Origin: Balaenoptera acutorostrata
Taxonomy: Eukaryota; Chordata; Mammalia; Artiodactyla; Balaenopteridae
DNA: 64,000 nt
Reading direction: 5' to 3'
Assembly: GCF_949987535.1 (NCBI RefSeq)
Contig: NC_080064.1
Span: 128,244,708 to 128,308,707 of the forward strand
Shown here: piece by piece, positions 34,366 through 51,240 of the stretch
Layout of the letters: each line of letters opens with the position of its first letter
Numbering within the stretch: the first letter of the stretch is position 1
The notes under the pieces: model-generated
Told to the model about the DNA's origin: nothing
The model's database searches: none
What the model saw: only the letters and a program-made list of their open reading frames with translations
Made by a program: the position numbers and the translations under genes

Positions 34366-34695
34366 ACCACTCACAAGATGACGATCACACACACAGAGGG
34401 CTTCTCCTCCATGGGGCATGTGGGTTTTCTTTATTAGATTTTTCCACATTATCACTGCCTATGTAAGTTTCTCCTGGGTGATATTCTATTTCTTCTGCTG
34501 CACTGGAGAAATACTCATTATATCATGAAAGGGAAACAGAATTCAGCTTATTTTACTCATGTCCCAAAGGAGATTACTGCTTCTGAGAAGACAATACATT
34601 CGTTACAATGAGAAGGCTTGGGATGATTAGGCAGACGATGTTTATGATACAGCTTTCCATTTCCCCAATGATGAGATCTTGACATTACCCAATGC

Positions 34696-36718
<2,023 letters not shown>

Positions 36719-36721
36719 TAA

Positions 36722-36945
36722 CCAGGGGTGGCAAAATATGGCCTACGACCCAAATCTGGGCAGCTGCCTGCTTGTAAACAAAGCTTTTTGGAACATCGCC
36801 ATGCTTACTGGCTTGCATATCGTCCATGGCTGCTTTGTGTTACTCCAGCAGAGTTGAGTAGTTGTGAAAGAGACCTGTGGCCCATAAGCCTAAAATGTTT
36901 ACCATATGGTCCTTTGGAGAAAAAGTTTGCTGAGCTCTGCTTAAC
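36722..36945 (+). mobile_element. hAT-type nonautonomous DNA transposon
   Basis: Starts 'caggggtggcaaaatatggc', with internal 'gcctgcttgtaaacaaagct', 'ccatggctgctttgtgttac', 'gcagagttgagtagttgtga', and ends 'gaaaaagtttgctgagctctg'. The short terminal inverted repeat (caggggtggcaaa / tttgctgagctctg) and internal text match a common mammalian hAT-Charlie MER element. I am not certain of the family name. Confidence 0.75.
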
Positions 36946-37159
36946 CACTGGGTTTCATTCGAGAGAGTCCAATGGTAAATACTTGAGGCATAAAAAGAAC
37001 ACAAACAATGTCAGGGCCCTTGCCTCCAGAATCTTTCACTTGGAAAAGCAACGTGTAACTACATATATAAAAAGTTAATTAATAATACAAGAGTTGAATG
37101 ATGATGTGAATCAGCAATCAACGACAGCCCAGGGCACTAACCTTACGAGCTGGTGTATA

Positions 37160-37395
37160 TCAGCTGTTCATGTGCTGCACACCAAGCCCAACACTTTTCA
37201 TGCATTAAAGACTTTGTTCCTCACTAAACCCCTCTGAGGTAGGTATCATTACCCACATTAAACAGATGAAGAGCCCCAGATCCAGAAAGCCTTTATTTTC
37301 CTCAAGGACACACAACTGGAAAGTACCGAAAGTAGACTCTGAACCCAGTAAGTGTGACTCCAGAACCCACGCTCTTCACCATTGATTGAGAGGGG
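37160..37395 (-). mobile_element. MIR SINE, minus strand
   Basis: Reversed MIR: 'cccctctgaggtaggtatca', 'ccacattaaacagatgaaga', 'ctcaaggacacacaactgga', 'gactctgaacccagtaagtg'. Confidence 0.8.
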
Positions 37396-37399
37396 CAGA

Positions 37400-37955
37400 C
37401 GGTGAAAGCCTGAGGAGTTCAGTGAAGGGAGGGATTATTGCCAGCTGGGTGGGCTGCAAAGGCTTCAAAGCAGAGATGGGGTCTGAGCAACGCCAAGAAG
37501 GACAGAAGAGAGTCTGAGAAACCATCCTCCCCATGTGAGGGAAGACCACGCCGCACATTAGTCATGACCAGCTAGCCCTGGGGAAGGGACTTGGCCAGAG
37601 GACAGGGCTTTCCTAGGAGTAACCACTTCCGGACCCATTCAGAACATCCAGTAAGTGTTTACCAGCAGCCCTCGATCAGTTGCATCCAACCCCGTTACCA
37701 CACGTCAGTGGGTGGGCCCTGAGCAGCTGCAAATGGTGCTGGCAGGAGGTACAGGCTGCAGGTGGCTTGGTGGTTGTCCCTGTGCCCCAGGGAGAGAGCC
37801 TGAGGCAGGTCAGTCTTAAAGCCTATGGGGAGACACGTGGTCAGGAGCGCCCTAATCACCCAGAGAGAGATTCAGACCTGGTCTCAGCATCCCACACCAT
37901 AGCCCCCTCCTCTGATGACACCTCTTCCTGCAGTCGTATTCATGGTGGAGCTCAG
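37400..37955. other. Unique sequence, no gene supported
   Basis: Nothing recognisable. Confidence 0.5.
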
Positions 37956-37964
37956 CACAGAGAA

Positions 37965-38160
37965 CCCTGGCAATGGCAGGCATCAAACCTAGGCGGCACC
38001 ACTTACTAACGACAAGTCCTGAGACTAGTCTCTTAGAGCTTCGGTTTTCTCACCCTTAAAATGGAGTACTGATACGGAGTACCTCACGGGGTTGTCATAA
38101 GACTGAATGGGCTTTGTGATGGGACCCTATGTGGAAACACCGGGTGCACGCAGGCACGCG
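37965..38160 (+). mobile_element. MIR SINE
   Basis: Sense MIR: 'gcaccacttactaacgacaa', 'cttcggttttctcaccctta', 'aaatggagtactgatacgga', 'cggggttgtcataagactga'. Confidence 0.75.
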
Positions 38161-38164
38161 ATAA

Positions 38165-39630
38165 ACATCGTTAGAGATGGAAGTTAAAGGTAGATGGAAA
38201 GTTGGCAACAAGGGAAAGAATCTGAAATAAATGAAGACGGTTCTGCTTCAGGATGTGGTTCCTTTCTCCTGAATCAGCTGAGCAAGAAGGACTCCTTGTT
38301 GACGATGTGAACCTCACAGAGTGGCCTTCTCTCACAAAGGAGGGGGCCGTTTTCCAGCAGTAGAATAAAAGCTGTGCTGCTTCTAGTGAACACTGTCCTC
38401 TCACAACCTCCCACACCCACAGCCCAGAGCTCCCTGAGGTGCTGGGCGCTAGCAAGAAGAGAAAAGGAATCCTAGAGATTACCTTCTTTGCCATGGATAT
38501 CCTTTTAATACATCTTCTTGTCCCTTTCCTGCCTCCTAATTCTCTCTCTCTCACACACACACACACACAATCTTCTTGCAACAGCAGAGAAAATCAAGGT
38601 CATCCGTAGTCCTGGTCTACATACCTGTGTTTGTAAACATGTCTCACTAGAGTCAAAATTTATTCTTAACTAAAACACACTCACAAGGCCTTTCCTTGCA
38701 GTCGGGGCCCTCATCCAGTCTCTCAAATGCTCATGGACTGCAGAAAGCTACAGAGCAATGGCCAATTCCTGGTGACTCTTGCCAAGAAGAACATGTTTGA
38801 AGCATTTCTTGACTCAGAACTGAACTGGAACAACCCTGCCTCACAGCCGGGGCCCCCGGCAGCTGTGACCTGGAAACACAAATTCGTCTGTTCTTCCTTC
38901 ACCAGCCAAGGAGACCACACAGAAGGCAGAAGGTGTCAGCCACAGCTGCCACCCTAGCCCTTCCTCCTGTCAGGGTCCCTCTGCCATCCAGACCACTGCT
39001 ATGTGGAGTCGAGATGGAGCTTGGGAAAGGAGGGTCTGGAGCAGGTAGAAGAACTGTCTCAAAATCCAGAACAAGCCCTGCCTCTTGAATTACCATTCAG
39101 ATTCATTTCGAGATTGCAGAATGTGCTGGCGATGTTTTTCTAAAGGGCAACCCCGGTGCTCCTGAGATGGGAAGCACCCTCCCCTCTGACATGTTTATTC
39201 CATCTTCCGGAGGGAGGGAGGGGACCAAGTTGGCCCAGCAACCCCACAGTCTGCATCTACACCAGTCACTTCCGCAGGAGCTTGACAGTCAACCGGGCTG
39301 GAAACGAACACCTATGCCTTGAGCTAGAAGTGTCCTTCCCTTAGAGATACCTAATGGCAAAGACCCCGGTGCATTTAACATGTCTCTTTCCCTTCCTCAT
39401 TGAGCCACATCATGGAGAATGACAATCGGTGTTCAAAACAAATAAATCGAGCCATCATAGAAACAACTCTTCCAGATAGTCTTAGGAGAGGTTGAGAAGT
39501 ATCTTCTTGTATTTAGGTAAGAAATTAAAATGATGACTCAAATCATAATTTCAGCAAGGGACTTGTTACATGGTACTTGGGAAGTTTCACAATCTCTCTG
39601 TACCCCTGAGGTACTGTTTTCAAAAGGGTG
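38165..39630. other. Unique sequence with a short CT/CA repeat
   Basis: No gene is supported. A (CT)n(CA)n run lies at about 38542-38569. Confidence 0.5.
38542..38569 (+). repeat. (CT)n(CA)n microsatellite
   Basis: Short run of CT units passing into CA units. Confidence 0.9.
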
Positions 39631-39636
39631 TCTTAG

Positions 39637-40262
39637 TTTGGGTTCTTCCAGAAGCAGACCCTGAGACAAAGATTGCAATACAGGTACTTTATTTGGGAGA
39701 TGTTCCCAGGAAGCATTGGTAGGTGTTATGGATTGAATTGTGCCCTGCAAGAGACTGTTGAAGTCCTAAGCCCCCTTCCCCCTACCCAGTACCTGTGAAT
39801 GTGATCTTATTTGGAAATAACGTGTTGGCAGATGCTCAAGTTAAGATGAGGTCACTGGAGTGGGCTCTAATCCAATAGGACTGTGTCCTTATAAAAAGGG
39901 GATGTTTGGACACAAAGACAGACTGGGCCATGTGGAGATGGAGACAGAGATCAGGGTGATGCATCTACAAGTCAAGGAGTGCCAAAAATTGCCAGGAAAC
40001 AGCCAGAAGCTAGGGGAGAGGCATGGAACAGATTCTCTCTCAGAAGGAACCAACCCCGCTAACACACTGACTTTGGACTTCTACCCTCCAGAACTGTGAG
40101 AGAATCAATATCTGCTTTTTAAGCCAACCAGTTTGCGGTACTTGGTTACAGCAGCCCTAGGAAATGGATATTGTAAATACGTGCGGGAGTCTGGCAGGAA
40201 CAGGAAGGAAATCAATAAAGGGAGCCTTATTGGCTAGTTACCCCTGTTAACAACGGGGCTTC
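39637..40262 (+). mobile_element. Unnamed ancient repeat flanking the LTR, split
   Basis: The text left of the LTR ('gggttcttccagaagcagac', 'ctgagacaaagattgcaata', 'ggagatgttcccaggaagca') and right of it ('tgcgggagtctggcaggaac', 'gaaatcaataaagggagcct') looks like two halves of one older element interrupted by the LTR. I recognise the left half as a recurrent mammalian repeat but cannot name it. Confidence 0.4.
39724..40172 (+). mobile_element. MaLR-like solo LTR (MLT1/MST type)
   Basis: Starts 'tgttatggattgaattgtgc', with 'tgtgatcttatttggaaata', 'caagttaagatgaggtcact', 'tgtccttataaaaagggga', 'ggacttctaccctccagaac', 'gtgagagaatcaatatctgc' and 'gtttgcggtacttggttaca' in the order of ancient ERVL-MaLR LTRs. 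The 'tataaaaa' is the usual promoter position. No internal retroviral genes are adjacent, so it is read as a solo LTR. The short frame at 39860-40099 is chance. Confidence 0.75.
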
Positions 40263-40264
40263 AT

Positions 40265-40755
40265 CATGCTGGCAAATTCGAGGAAACAGCATGGAACAGG
40301 GAGTGCAGAGTTACCACACGTGATGGCAAAGCCTTGTGGGTGAGAATTCAGTCACTGGCTGAGGGCTGCCCCAGCAGGGCATTAATTCTCCTGTACTGGC
40401 AGCCTGTAGGTGCCCAGGGTGGAGCGGACTCCAGGGCCAGAGCTAGGCCTCGGGCAACGAGGTGCAGATGGCGACAGCTGGAAGGCAGGCCAGGTGCTGA
40501 GGGGGAGGCCAACGTGGTATGAACAGGCACCGCCCACTACAAAGGACGTGCTAAACTCTCCTCTGCTGTTGGGAGTTTCTGTTGCAGAATTTAATACATA
40601 GGTTATGTAAGAAGAGTAAAGTATCATTGGCCCCTCTTTTCATTGGAACAATCCTGCCAATCAGTGTCCCAAAATGTCCCCCCAATCATTTGCCTGTCCT
40701 GATTGTCATGGAGGTGTGAGTAGGGCATGAGAGCTGCTCAAAAGGGACGGAGCTT
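40265..40755. other. Unique sequence, no gene supported
   Basis: Opposite-strand frames overlap at 40334-40627. No domain is seen. Confidence 0.5.
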
Positions 40756-40764
40756 CTAAGCCCT

Positions 40765-40990
40765 TACCTGGGCATTTGCACTCATGCTGCTGTCATGCCT
40801 TTGATATATACTTCCCTTTCCTGGGGTGTCTTCCTCTCCTCTGCTTTGCATTAAGTCCTATCCATTCAAATCCTTTGACCCCAAAGTGCATTCCTTTACT
40901 CCTCCAGCCTAGCTTTCTGATAGCCCTCACATTTTGACCCACTCAATACAGTCCTCCACTGAGCTTTTCTCGATCTGTATTCTGTAGGCC
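40765..40990 (+). mobile_element. Probable L2 LINE fragment
   Basis: The string 'tgggcatttgcactcatgct' resembles the L2 motif 'gggcctttgcacatgctgtt', and 'aagtcctatccattcaaatc' follows in L2 order. Diverged. Confidence 0.5.
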
Positions 40991-40994
40991 ATTT

Positions 40995-41610
40995 AATAGG
41001 GGTTCCCTGAAAAAATAAATGCCAAATGGGGTCAAATCAATTAGCACAGCACTGCATGCTATATCTCCCTCTCTTCCTCCTGGGGATGTGTAAGGCACAT
41101 TTGCAGAGAGAAGGTTCTGACAAGTCCTGCAGTGAAACAACAACAAACAAAACCTTCCTTAAGTTCGCTCAGACTAGCGTTTCCAATACTTCTGTCCCCT
41201 CTTCTGTGGTACATCATTCCTATCTTGCAGAACACAGTTTGGGAAACAATCCCTTTGTTATAAACTTCAGTGAACAAGGCCTTTAGGAGTCAGCTCCTTT
41301 AGATGAGGAAGGTTGGCTCATGTGAGCAGCTGGTCCCAGGGAGGCAAGTCAGTACTGGGCCTGGAGTGGGTGTGGGCTACGTGTCTCAGTCTCAAGGGCC
41401 ATGAGTGGAAGGTGCCCCCAGGCTCTCATCCCAGAACCATCCTGAGGGTGCGGAATGAGTTTCCGGGGATGGGCAGGGGACTACTAAGAGCCCTAGCTGG
41501 TGTTTCCTGATTTCCTGAGGTAAGACAGCCTGTTCCTAACACCAGATCTGCCCTTTTCCAACTTTTTGTGGCAAACAAACCTCAACTCCTCCCTCTAAGT
41601 TTATGACAAA
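40995..41610. other. Unique sequence, no gene supported
   Basis: Nothing recognisable. Confidence 0.5.
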
Positions 41611-41619
41611 TGTAGGCTC

Positions 41620-41830
41620 TTATCCCGCACCCAGAGGGTATATGGTTCACAGTGGGGGCCAAGTTGACGGGGGTCAAAGTCCACCTCTGCTAGCTTTGTA
41701 CCCCTGGGCCTCAGCTCCCCCCCTGCATAATGAGGACACCAATAAAAGTCCCACAGGATTAGCTGACCTAATGCATGTAAACAACACAGAAAACAAGATC
41801 CTCTCAACAAGTGTTAACTGTTACTGCAGC
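41620..41830 (+). mobile_element. MIR SINE
   Basis: Sense MIR: 'cctctgctagctttgtaccc', 'ctgggcctcagctccccccc', 'tgcataatgaggacaccaat', 'ctaatgcatgtaaacaacac'. Confidence 0.65.
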
Positions 41831-41834
41831 TCAT

Positions 41835-42665
41835 ATCACTTTACCAGACTATCTGGATACATCTATCAGCCCTCGAAACTGTGAGTTCTCCAAGCACAGC
41901 AGCTGGGATTTATCACGGTGCAGCACCCGACGTGTAATAGTGCTTCCTCAGAAAATACATTTAGGAGGAATGAAGGCACGGCTATGCTCTGCATTTTATT
42001 TCTACCTCTGATAATATTTCCGACAAGGAAATGTATCGTTAAAACATACCCTCTTCACTCATAGAAAGATTACCTGATCTTTCTCTCATTGGTTTTAGTC
42101 TTCTCTCTCCAGCTAGACTAACCTAACAGATGCCCTGTCATGACTAGAGGTGAGTTTGGCTGCCAGGGCATTGGATCAGCGGGTCACTGTCCTTGTGGTC
42201 ACCATGGCCCCGGGGCAGTCACAGCCGAGATGTTTAAGATGCCGTTGAGTTATCTGCACAAAGAGGTAATTTATCTGCCTCTCTTAGTCACGAATGGGGT
42301 GCCAGGCAGAGAGGTGAGACACCCAGGTAGAGTCGCATCACAGAAAGCTCTTAAAAGGAAATTCTTCCAAGTCCAAGGGGTCAATCCTGCTCACCCCAGG
42401 GAGGTCGTCCATTGGTGAACAACTGACAGGAAAATCTGGGCACATCCCTCCTTAAGAAAATTAAACGTGTCTGTCTATGCTACGATAATCCAGCAAGTGA
42501 ACATTCACACTCATGAAAATAGCTAAATTAGAAAACGAACCCTTGCATTACTAAATGATTCGATAACACTCTCCTAAGTATATTTTAAGTGTTGTTATAA
42601 TATTCTCTTCCACAAAACTTTCCAAGGGCCTCGTCTAGCAGGGGAAGGTCCCCTTGTATGTGGCT
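41835..42665. other. Unique sequence, no gene supported
   Basis: A short frame at 42140-42418 has no recognisable domain. No repeats are identified. Confidence 0.45.
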
Positions 42666-42671
42666 GACATT

Positions 42672-42790
42672 TTCTTTTTTAAAAAGCAGCTTTGTTGAGG
42701 TATAATTTACATACATAAGGCATTTTCTGAACCTATATGTACTAATAATATATGGAATTTGGGTCACATGTTCATTCATTAAACTTTTAT
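42672..42790 (-). mobile_element. Probable old L1 3'UTR fragment
   Basis: The string 'agctttgttgaggtataatt' followed by 'acatacataaggcattttct' resembles reversed L1M 3'UTR text ('ttattgagatataattcacataccat'). Confidence 0.4.
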
Positions 42791-42817
42791 TTTATACCAA
42801 TAAAAAAGCACTCTGGC

Positions 42818-42820
<3 letters not shown>

Positions 42821-42861
<41 letters not shown>

Positions 42862-42863
42862 TA
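42821..42863 (+). repeat. (GT)n microsatellite
   Basis: About 20 GT units with one TA interruption near the end. Confidence 0.95.
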
Positions 42864-42869
42864 TTTAGC

Positions 42870-43365
42870 TTTCTTTTTGCCTGTCCACTGTCTGCCTTGC
42901 TCCTGACAGGATTCTGGGAGGAGTGCTGACTTTATCTTCTCCCAGAGGCTGCAGGAGAGTAGGTCTTGCAAAGCAAGGCCCTCAGACAGCCTGCTGTCTT
43001 GTAGGTGGGCAGGTCAGGGCCTGTGACATTAATGGGCAAAGAACTTAAAAACAATGGGAACTTGATCAAATGAGGCTCCCCAGCAGTATCAACTGTCCCC
43101 ATCCGGGGTTTCCTCACGGTAGGGATGACCCAGTGCTTTTTTGCACCTCCTGAAATAGTTGAAGGCTGTCCCCCTGCTCGTGGAAGTGGCCAGTCTGCCA
43201 CCGTCAGGGCCTCATGGCTAGGATGAACTAACATGGTCCAGCCAGCCGCAGCCCTCTTGCAGTTGCCATTCCAATGTGAGGCCTCGTTGCACACACCTGA
43301 GACCCAAGTGCCCAGCTCAGGAAACACCACTCCTTTACAACAGGGCAGCCTGGCGGCCCAGAGGA
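42870..43365. other. Unique sequence, no gene supported
   Basis: The minus-strand frame at 42932-43330 has no recognisable domain. Confidence 0.5.
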
Positions 43366-43369
43366 ACGA

Positions 43370-43530
43370 TAGCTGGGGCGAGAATCAAAAATCCTGGGTT
43401 CAGGAGCTGACTCTGCTACATGACATTTGGCTGATTTATTGATCTCTTGGACCACCATTTCTTCCCTGGTAAAATCCAGAAGTAGAACTTGAAGGTATCT
43501 ATCCTCTCCAGCTCATATATTCCGTGATTC
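43370..43530 (+). mobile_element. MIR SINE
   Basis: Sense MIR: 'aatcctgggttcaggagctg', 'atgacatttggctgatttat', 'ggaccaccatttcttccctg', 'gtaaaatccagaagtagaac'. Confidence 0.6.
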
Positions 43531-43546
43531 TGTCATACCAGAGCAA

Positions 43547-43581
43547 GGTCACAGAAAATCTTTGGGTCACAGAAAATCTTT
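43547..43581 (+). repeat. Short 18-bp-period tandem duplication
   Basis: The 17-mer 'ggtcacagaaaatcttt' occurs at 43547-43563 and 43565-43581. Confidence 0.9.
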
Positions 43582-43584
43582 CCC

Positions 43585-45418
43585 GAGAGGCTCCGTCTAC
43601 TGTTCTTGTCACTGAAAGTACAACTCACTGACAGCATCCCCCATGCCCACCTCAGCTAATCACGATATTATCACAGGCCCCTTCTGATCACGAAGTAGTT
43701 ACACTACATGAGAGGTGCATTCCTGATGATTCTGCAAAATTCAAGTTAATTTCTCACAGGAATAAATACAAAATCGGAGTCACATTATTGTAAATAGTGC
43801 ACATAAATTGAGACCTTATTAAGTTTTTGTATTGCATTATTTTGAACTTGCATAATTCAAAATCCCATTAAATGTGATTCGTGCATTCCCTCGGAAAGGA
43901 TTTTTTAAAAACCTTCGAGGGAAAAGGAATGAAGGTGATGGGAGAGAAAGATAACGTCATAGGGTCAAACTTGGAGGAAGACCATGGGTTTGAAGGAACT
44001 CTACGCGGAAAGCATCCAGGACGATAGAGAGGACTCCCTAGAGAGGACACAGTGGCACAACACCTGCTTCCCTGGGTGATCACTCTGCACTGAATCTGAG
44101 ATGATTAGCCAATTTTGAGGTTAGATTTCTTTCTTTTTTAAGTTGAAATTACTCCAGGCTTGAATGCTGCTGCAAAATATTCACCCCCCCAAATTTTAAA
44201 ATCCCGTAGCAGCCAAATCCTCTGTTAATCCCTTGGCACGGAGGAGCCATTTTGTGCTCTTCAAAATGGCTGACAGGAATTTTCTGAGGAAGCTACGGCC
44301 TGAAACCAAACCAGCAATTAGATCGGCTCTGAGTCTGAGGCTTTATGTTTAGAGCCACAGCTAGAAACAAACAGATGTGTTTTTTTCCAAACTAAAGAAA
44401 TCAAGAAATTGTCATGAATATCAAAAATTGCTCTCCAAACCTTCCCTTTCACATCCTCCCCACTGGCCATTTTGGGTTGCAAGAGTTTGTGATTATAACT
44501 TGATTCACAATCCGTTTTTGGTTTCCAAGTACCTCCCTCTCCAAGATGAAATTACAAAGCTTTGAAAATTAGAGGCACCCTTCCCCTCACCCCAGAGCGC
44601 TATTCCTGACGAGATACTCTGTTGAAATGGAAGGAATTTGCTTTATAGCAGCCTCCCTTGTGGAATTATGGATGGAAACATTTAACAATACAGAATTTGC
44701 AATGGGTAGGTGAGAGCTGGCCAAGTTTTTAAAGGGGATTTCACAGGCCAGGTCAGCAGGGAGATGGATGGGTGAGCTGCGGTGGATACAATTATTTGAC
44801 TTTCTGAGCTGTTCTTTTGAAGCCTCTACACTTAATAGAAAGAAAAAGAATAAGCCTCTTTGGCAACCTTTTGTAGCTCAATCTTTATTGTTCCCACCGA
44901 AATCCAAAGAAAACAGACAAGATTCATTTTGTCCAGAAAGCATTTGTGTATTTTATATAGGTCTGGGTTTTGAAGCATTGATAGTGAAGTGGGAGAAAAG
45001 ACAAAGATTTCTCTCTAATCTGAAGAAATCAAAGGGGGAAATTTCTGAAGCTCTCTAGCCTAGCTCAAAATAGTCTTGGTTGGTATCTCCTGATATACGC
45101 CTCCTTTGCTACTAAACTCAGCATGGAAATTAGCACAGGCTCACAAAATGATGAAAATTAGACCAGACCATAAAGAAGCAAGCCTGTAGGGAAATTAAGA
45201 CTTTTTCATAAAACCTGAGAACATGACCTACAGAACTAGGGAAGCTTTCTTTTACCTGTGGGCTCTCAATCACTCAACATCCATCTCCAAGACACGGGCC
45301 TCGTCAATGGACTGGTTGGGCCAAGCATCTACAGAATTGTTTGTTTTCCTTGGGGCACAAGAGAAGTGCTTGGTAAATATTTACTCATTGATAAGTCAAG
45401 TGGTTTACCAGATGATTT
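43585..45418. other. Unique AT-rich sequence, no gene supported
   Basis: No repeats are recognised. The block at about 44100-44360 is non-repetitive, with homeobox-like cores such as 'agcaattaga'. It could be conserved noncoding DNA, but nothing here proves it. Confidence 0.4.
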
Positions 45419-45420
45419 GT

Positions 45421-48120
<2,700 letters not shown>

Positions 48121-48124
48121 AAGC

Positions 48125-49126
48125 TCAAACAATGTTTGCCCTTCCTTCTACAGAGCTGTCCTGCTGCCACCAACCTCCTCTTAAATGCACACATTATACA
48201 CAGAAAGCCACTCACTGGTGCACACAGAAAGACTTACCTGCAGACGCAAGACACGTCCATCTGCATACAGACAGGCGCACGCACAATGCACCCACACGCT
48301 GGGACACACTGGAACACGTGCACAAACACGCAGCCTCACACACACCTTCACATGCACACTGGGGCACAGACATCTGTACCCCCAGCAGAGCACACAGGTA
48401 AACACACACCAGCACATGTGCGTGCCACACCTGCGCCGAGCTATAACCCGCAGGACGGGGCCTGGACACAGGCTGGTCCCACGCTGCAGCCCCCGTTCAG
48501 CGGCCTTCTCCCGGGAGCAAGCTGCTCTGGCCAGTCTGCCTCCCACAGCCGCAAATCAAAAGCCACCCGCCCCACCCCCAGGCTGTCTCTTCTACTCTGC
48601 CTGTAATACCTGATCCCTCCAAGTCTCCACTGCCACTCCCAGCCTGCATGAGGAAAAGGCAGTCCTAACTCAGGGCCGACATTCACATGATGGCTTCGAG
48701 CCAGTACAACATCTCATGCTGGGGACCTGGTGAAATGAAGGAACACACAGCTGACTTTCTAGTATCTACAGCGACAGAGAGAAGTGGTGACTTGTTTAAT
48801 CCTAAATAGTGGTGTTGGTTTGTGTTCTGAGCCATCTTCCCCAACTCCAGGGTTTGGCAAAGGCAATGCACCTATAACCCAGCAGCCCTGAAAATAGCTG
48901 GAGAACCTCTCAGAGACTTCTCCTTTCCCAGCCCTCCTCCCAGTCAGCTTGGGGAGTGGCCCCACTAAGAGCCACCGATATTCACAATCTGGCAATTTAA
49001 TGCTTCTGCTCTGAGCATCAGATTTCTTATCTTGGTTTGCTTTGCTCCAGTCAACAGCAAAAGGGTTTGCACTCCCTGAGCTCAGCCCAGGCAGATGCAA
49101 GTGGACTCAAGGTTAAAATCTGACAT
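48125..49126. other. CA-rich low-complexity and unique sequence
   Basis: 48185-48420 is a degenerate CA/CACA-rich stretch. It opens long His/Thr-rich frames on the plus strand and Cys/Val-rich frames on the minus strand. No gene is supported. Confidence 0.5.
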
Positions 49127-49143
49127 AAGAAGTTAAGAACTGA

Positions 49144-49473
49144 GGGCTTCCCTGGTGGCGCAGTGGTTAAGAATCTGCCTGCCAATGCAGGGGACACGGG
49201 TTCGAACCCTGGTCCGGGAAGATCCCACACGCCACGAAGCAACTAAGCCCGTATGTCACAACTACTGAGCCTGTGCTCTAGAGCCCGTGAGCCACAACTA
49301 CTGAGCCCGTGTGCCACAACTACTGAAGCCCGCACGCCTAGAGCCTGTGCTCCGCAACAAGAGAACACAACGAAGAGTAGCCCCTGTTCGCCACAACTAG
49401 AGAAAGCCCGCGTGCAGCAACGAAGACCCAACACAACCAAAAATAAATAAATAAATAAATAAAATTTAGAAAA
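49144..49473 (+). mobile_element. CHR-type SINE (CAACTACTGAG-repeat subfamily)
   Basis: Sense copy of about 330 bp with B box 'ggttcgaaccc', three tandem 'cacaactactga' motifs and an (AAAT)n tail. Near-perfect direct repeats 'agaagttaagaactga' (49128-49143) and 'agaaattaagaattga' (49474-49489). Confidence 0.95.
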
Positions 49474-49489
49474 AGAAATTAAGAATTGA

Positions 49490-50175
49490 TTATAGATATT
49501 TGTCATTTAAAGGTAATTCTCCCACTCCTTGAGGATTTATATAAAAAAACAAATCTCAACCCAGCATCTGTGTGTAATAGTGTGCTATTCTTTTAGAAAA
49601 CCTCACCCCACAAAACCTTACACACTGCATGAAGATACATTCTTACCAAACAGATTTGTTAATGGCTACTATTTAAGATCAAGTCTTCTCAAATACGATT
49701 TAATTTACACTTTGATTTACACATTTGAGTTCCACCTATGCATAACGTGGTCGGCGGGGGAGAGGACAGGGGGGCGGTACCTGCACACACAGAAAGGGGT
49801 GTGTGCAAAGTGAGGCCGGTCCCTCTCAAGAAAAGCTCCAAAATAGGTATATTTATTAACAGCAAAACAGAAAATATGGATTTTACCAGTTGGGGAGAAC
49901 ATGATTTCAGAACTATAATAATAGGCCAGAGAAAAATGCAATTCTATATTAACAACCAAATACTTCACACTCAGCAGAAAAACGTATATTTAAATGAGAA
50001 TATTCAGCATCAAAACAATTATTTCTTCAGAAATTGAGAGGAAAATTATAATACGTGCTTACTAAGGGGAATACCTTCAAAAATCTGCTTCAGAATTCAG
50101 TCATCTGATGTATAATACTGCAAATTGACAGCAGGCCTGGTAGACAGGCTGCATGGAACATTCGAGAGCACATAC
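49490..50175. other. Unique AT-rich sequence, no gene supported
   Basis: Opposite frames overlap at 49717-50037. No domain is seen. Confidence 0.5.
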
Positions 50176-50179
50176 CTTG

Positions 50180-50365
50180 AACAAGGGATCAGAGAAACCG
50201 TGTTTGGAGCCTGGTTCTACTCTTAGGCGAGTCACCAAAACTCTGAACCTCATTTTCTTTGTTTATAAAAAGAGAATCTTAAAATCAATACTTTTTCTGC
50301 TACTTGCCATTGGATGGTTATGAATGAAGGCGCTGGAAAGCATTTTGTAAATATAAAGGGACGAC
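50180..50365 (+). mobile_element. MIR SINE
   Basis: Sense MIR: 'tttggagcctggttctactc', 'ttaggcgagtcaccaaaact', 'ctgaacctcattttctttgt', 'ggaaagcattttgtaaatat'. Confidence 0.7.
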
Positions 50366-50369
50366 TGCA

Positions 50370-51020
50370 CTAACGGAACAGTGGTCTGGACCAGCGAGGA
50401 TCCTGCCTGTCCTTGTTTGAATGCTTTCTATTTATTTTTTTCCCCTTGGGCCTGCAGATTAGTTGCTGAGTAGCACAAATCATAACAGGCAAGCAAAGCG
50501 GACGGTGGAAGCTCCTAACATTTCCACCACTGCAGTTTGGCTGCTTCAGACCTCACTTTGCTTTCTCTTCAAGTCATTGCTCACCAACAAAGTCCTTGTG
50601 TGGCCATAAATCTGCATCCGACGCACAAGCATAAGGCACAAGGCAGAAAATGCTGGAATCTGTCCTTGGATTTTTCACAGCAGAGGCTCCCACTGGAGAG
50701 TTAAAAATATTGTGATAAGGGGGAAGTCCGGATTTTTTTTTAAAGTTTTAAGTTTATTGTTTATTTGGAGCTTCAGGGAAGAACGAAGTTTAGGTTCCTA
50801 ATTCTATGAGCCAATACCAGTGGGGTGGGAGGCTAGGTGACTTAAATGTTCTTAAAAACTTGGTAATTACAAGACCATACGCAATTCATTTCACAGATGC
50901 GAAAACTAAAGAGATTCCTGCCCAAGTTTACTGCAATTTAGTGACAAGGAAAGACAAAGAAAGCATGTTAGTACCAGGGTTTCTACTTTCTTCCACTGGG
51001 AAAATGATATCCTTTATTTC
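50370..51020. other. Mostly unique sequence
   Basis: A minus-strand MIR piece may lie at about 50885-50945. No gene is supported. Confidence 0.45.
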
Positions 51021-51023
51021 GTA

Positions 51024-51240
51024 GGTTGGGAAACTGAGGCACACATGATAATGACTACTGCTTTTCGAGCACCTCTTGTGTGTAGGCACTTCCGAGCAGT
51101 ATCTCCACTCCACGGTGCTCTGCGTGAGGTAGACATGGTTACCGCCATCTCACAGAGGAAGAACGGGGCTCCGAAGGTAGGCAATCGGCCACAGATCAGG
51201 ACTTGGATCCAGATCTTTCTGGTTCCACGGTCTCCTCTCT
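51024..51240 (-). mobile_element. MIR SINE, minus strand
   Basis: Reversed MIR: 'cttgtgtgtaggcacttccg', 'gtgctctgcgtgaggtagac', 'accgccatctcacagaggaa', 'gcaatcggccacagatcagg', 'acttggatccagatctttct'. Confidence 0.7.

Noticed and set aside
48132..48613. His/Thr/Cys-rich overlapping frames
   Set aside because: These are produced by degenerate CA-rich low-complexity DNA read in several frames.
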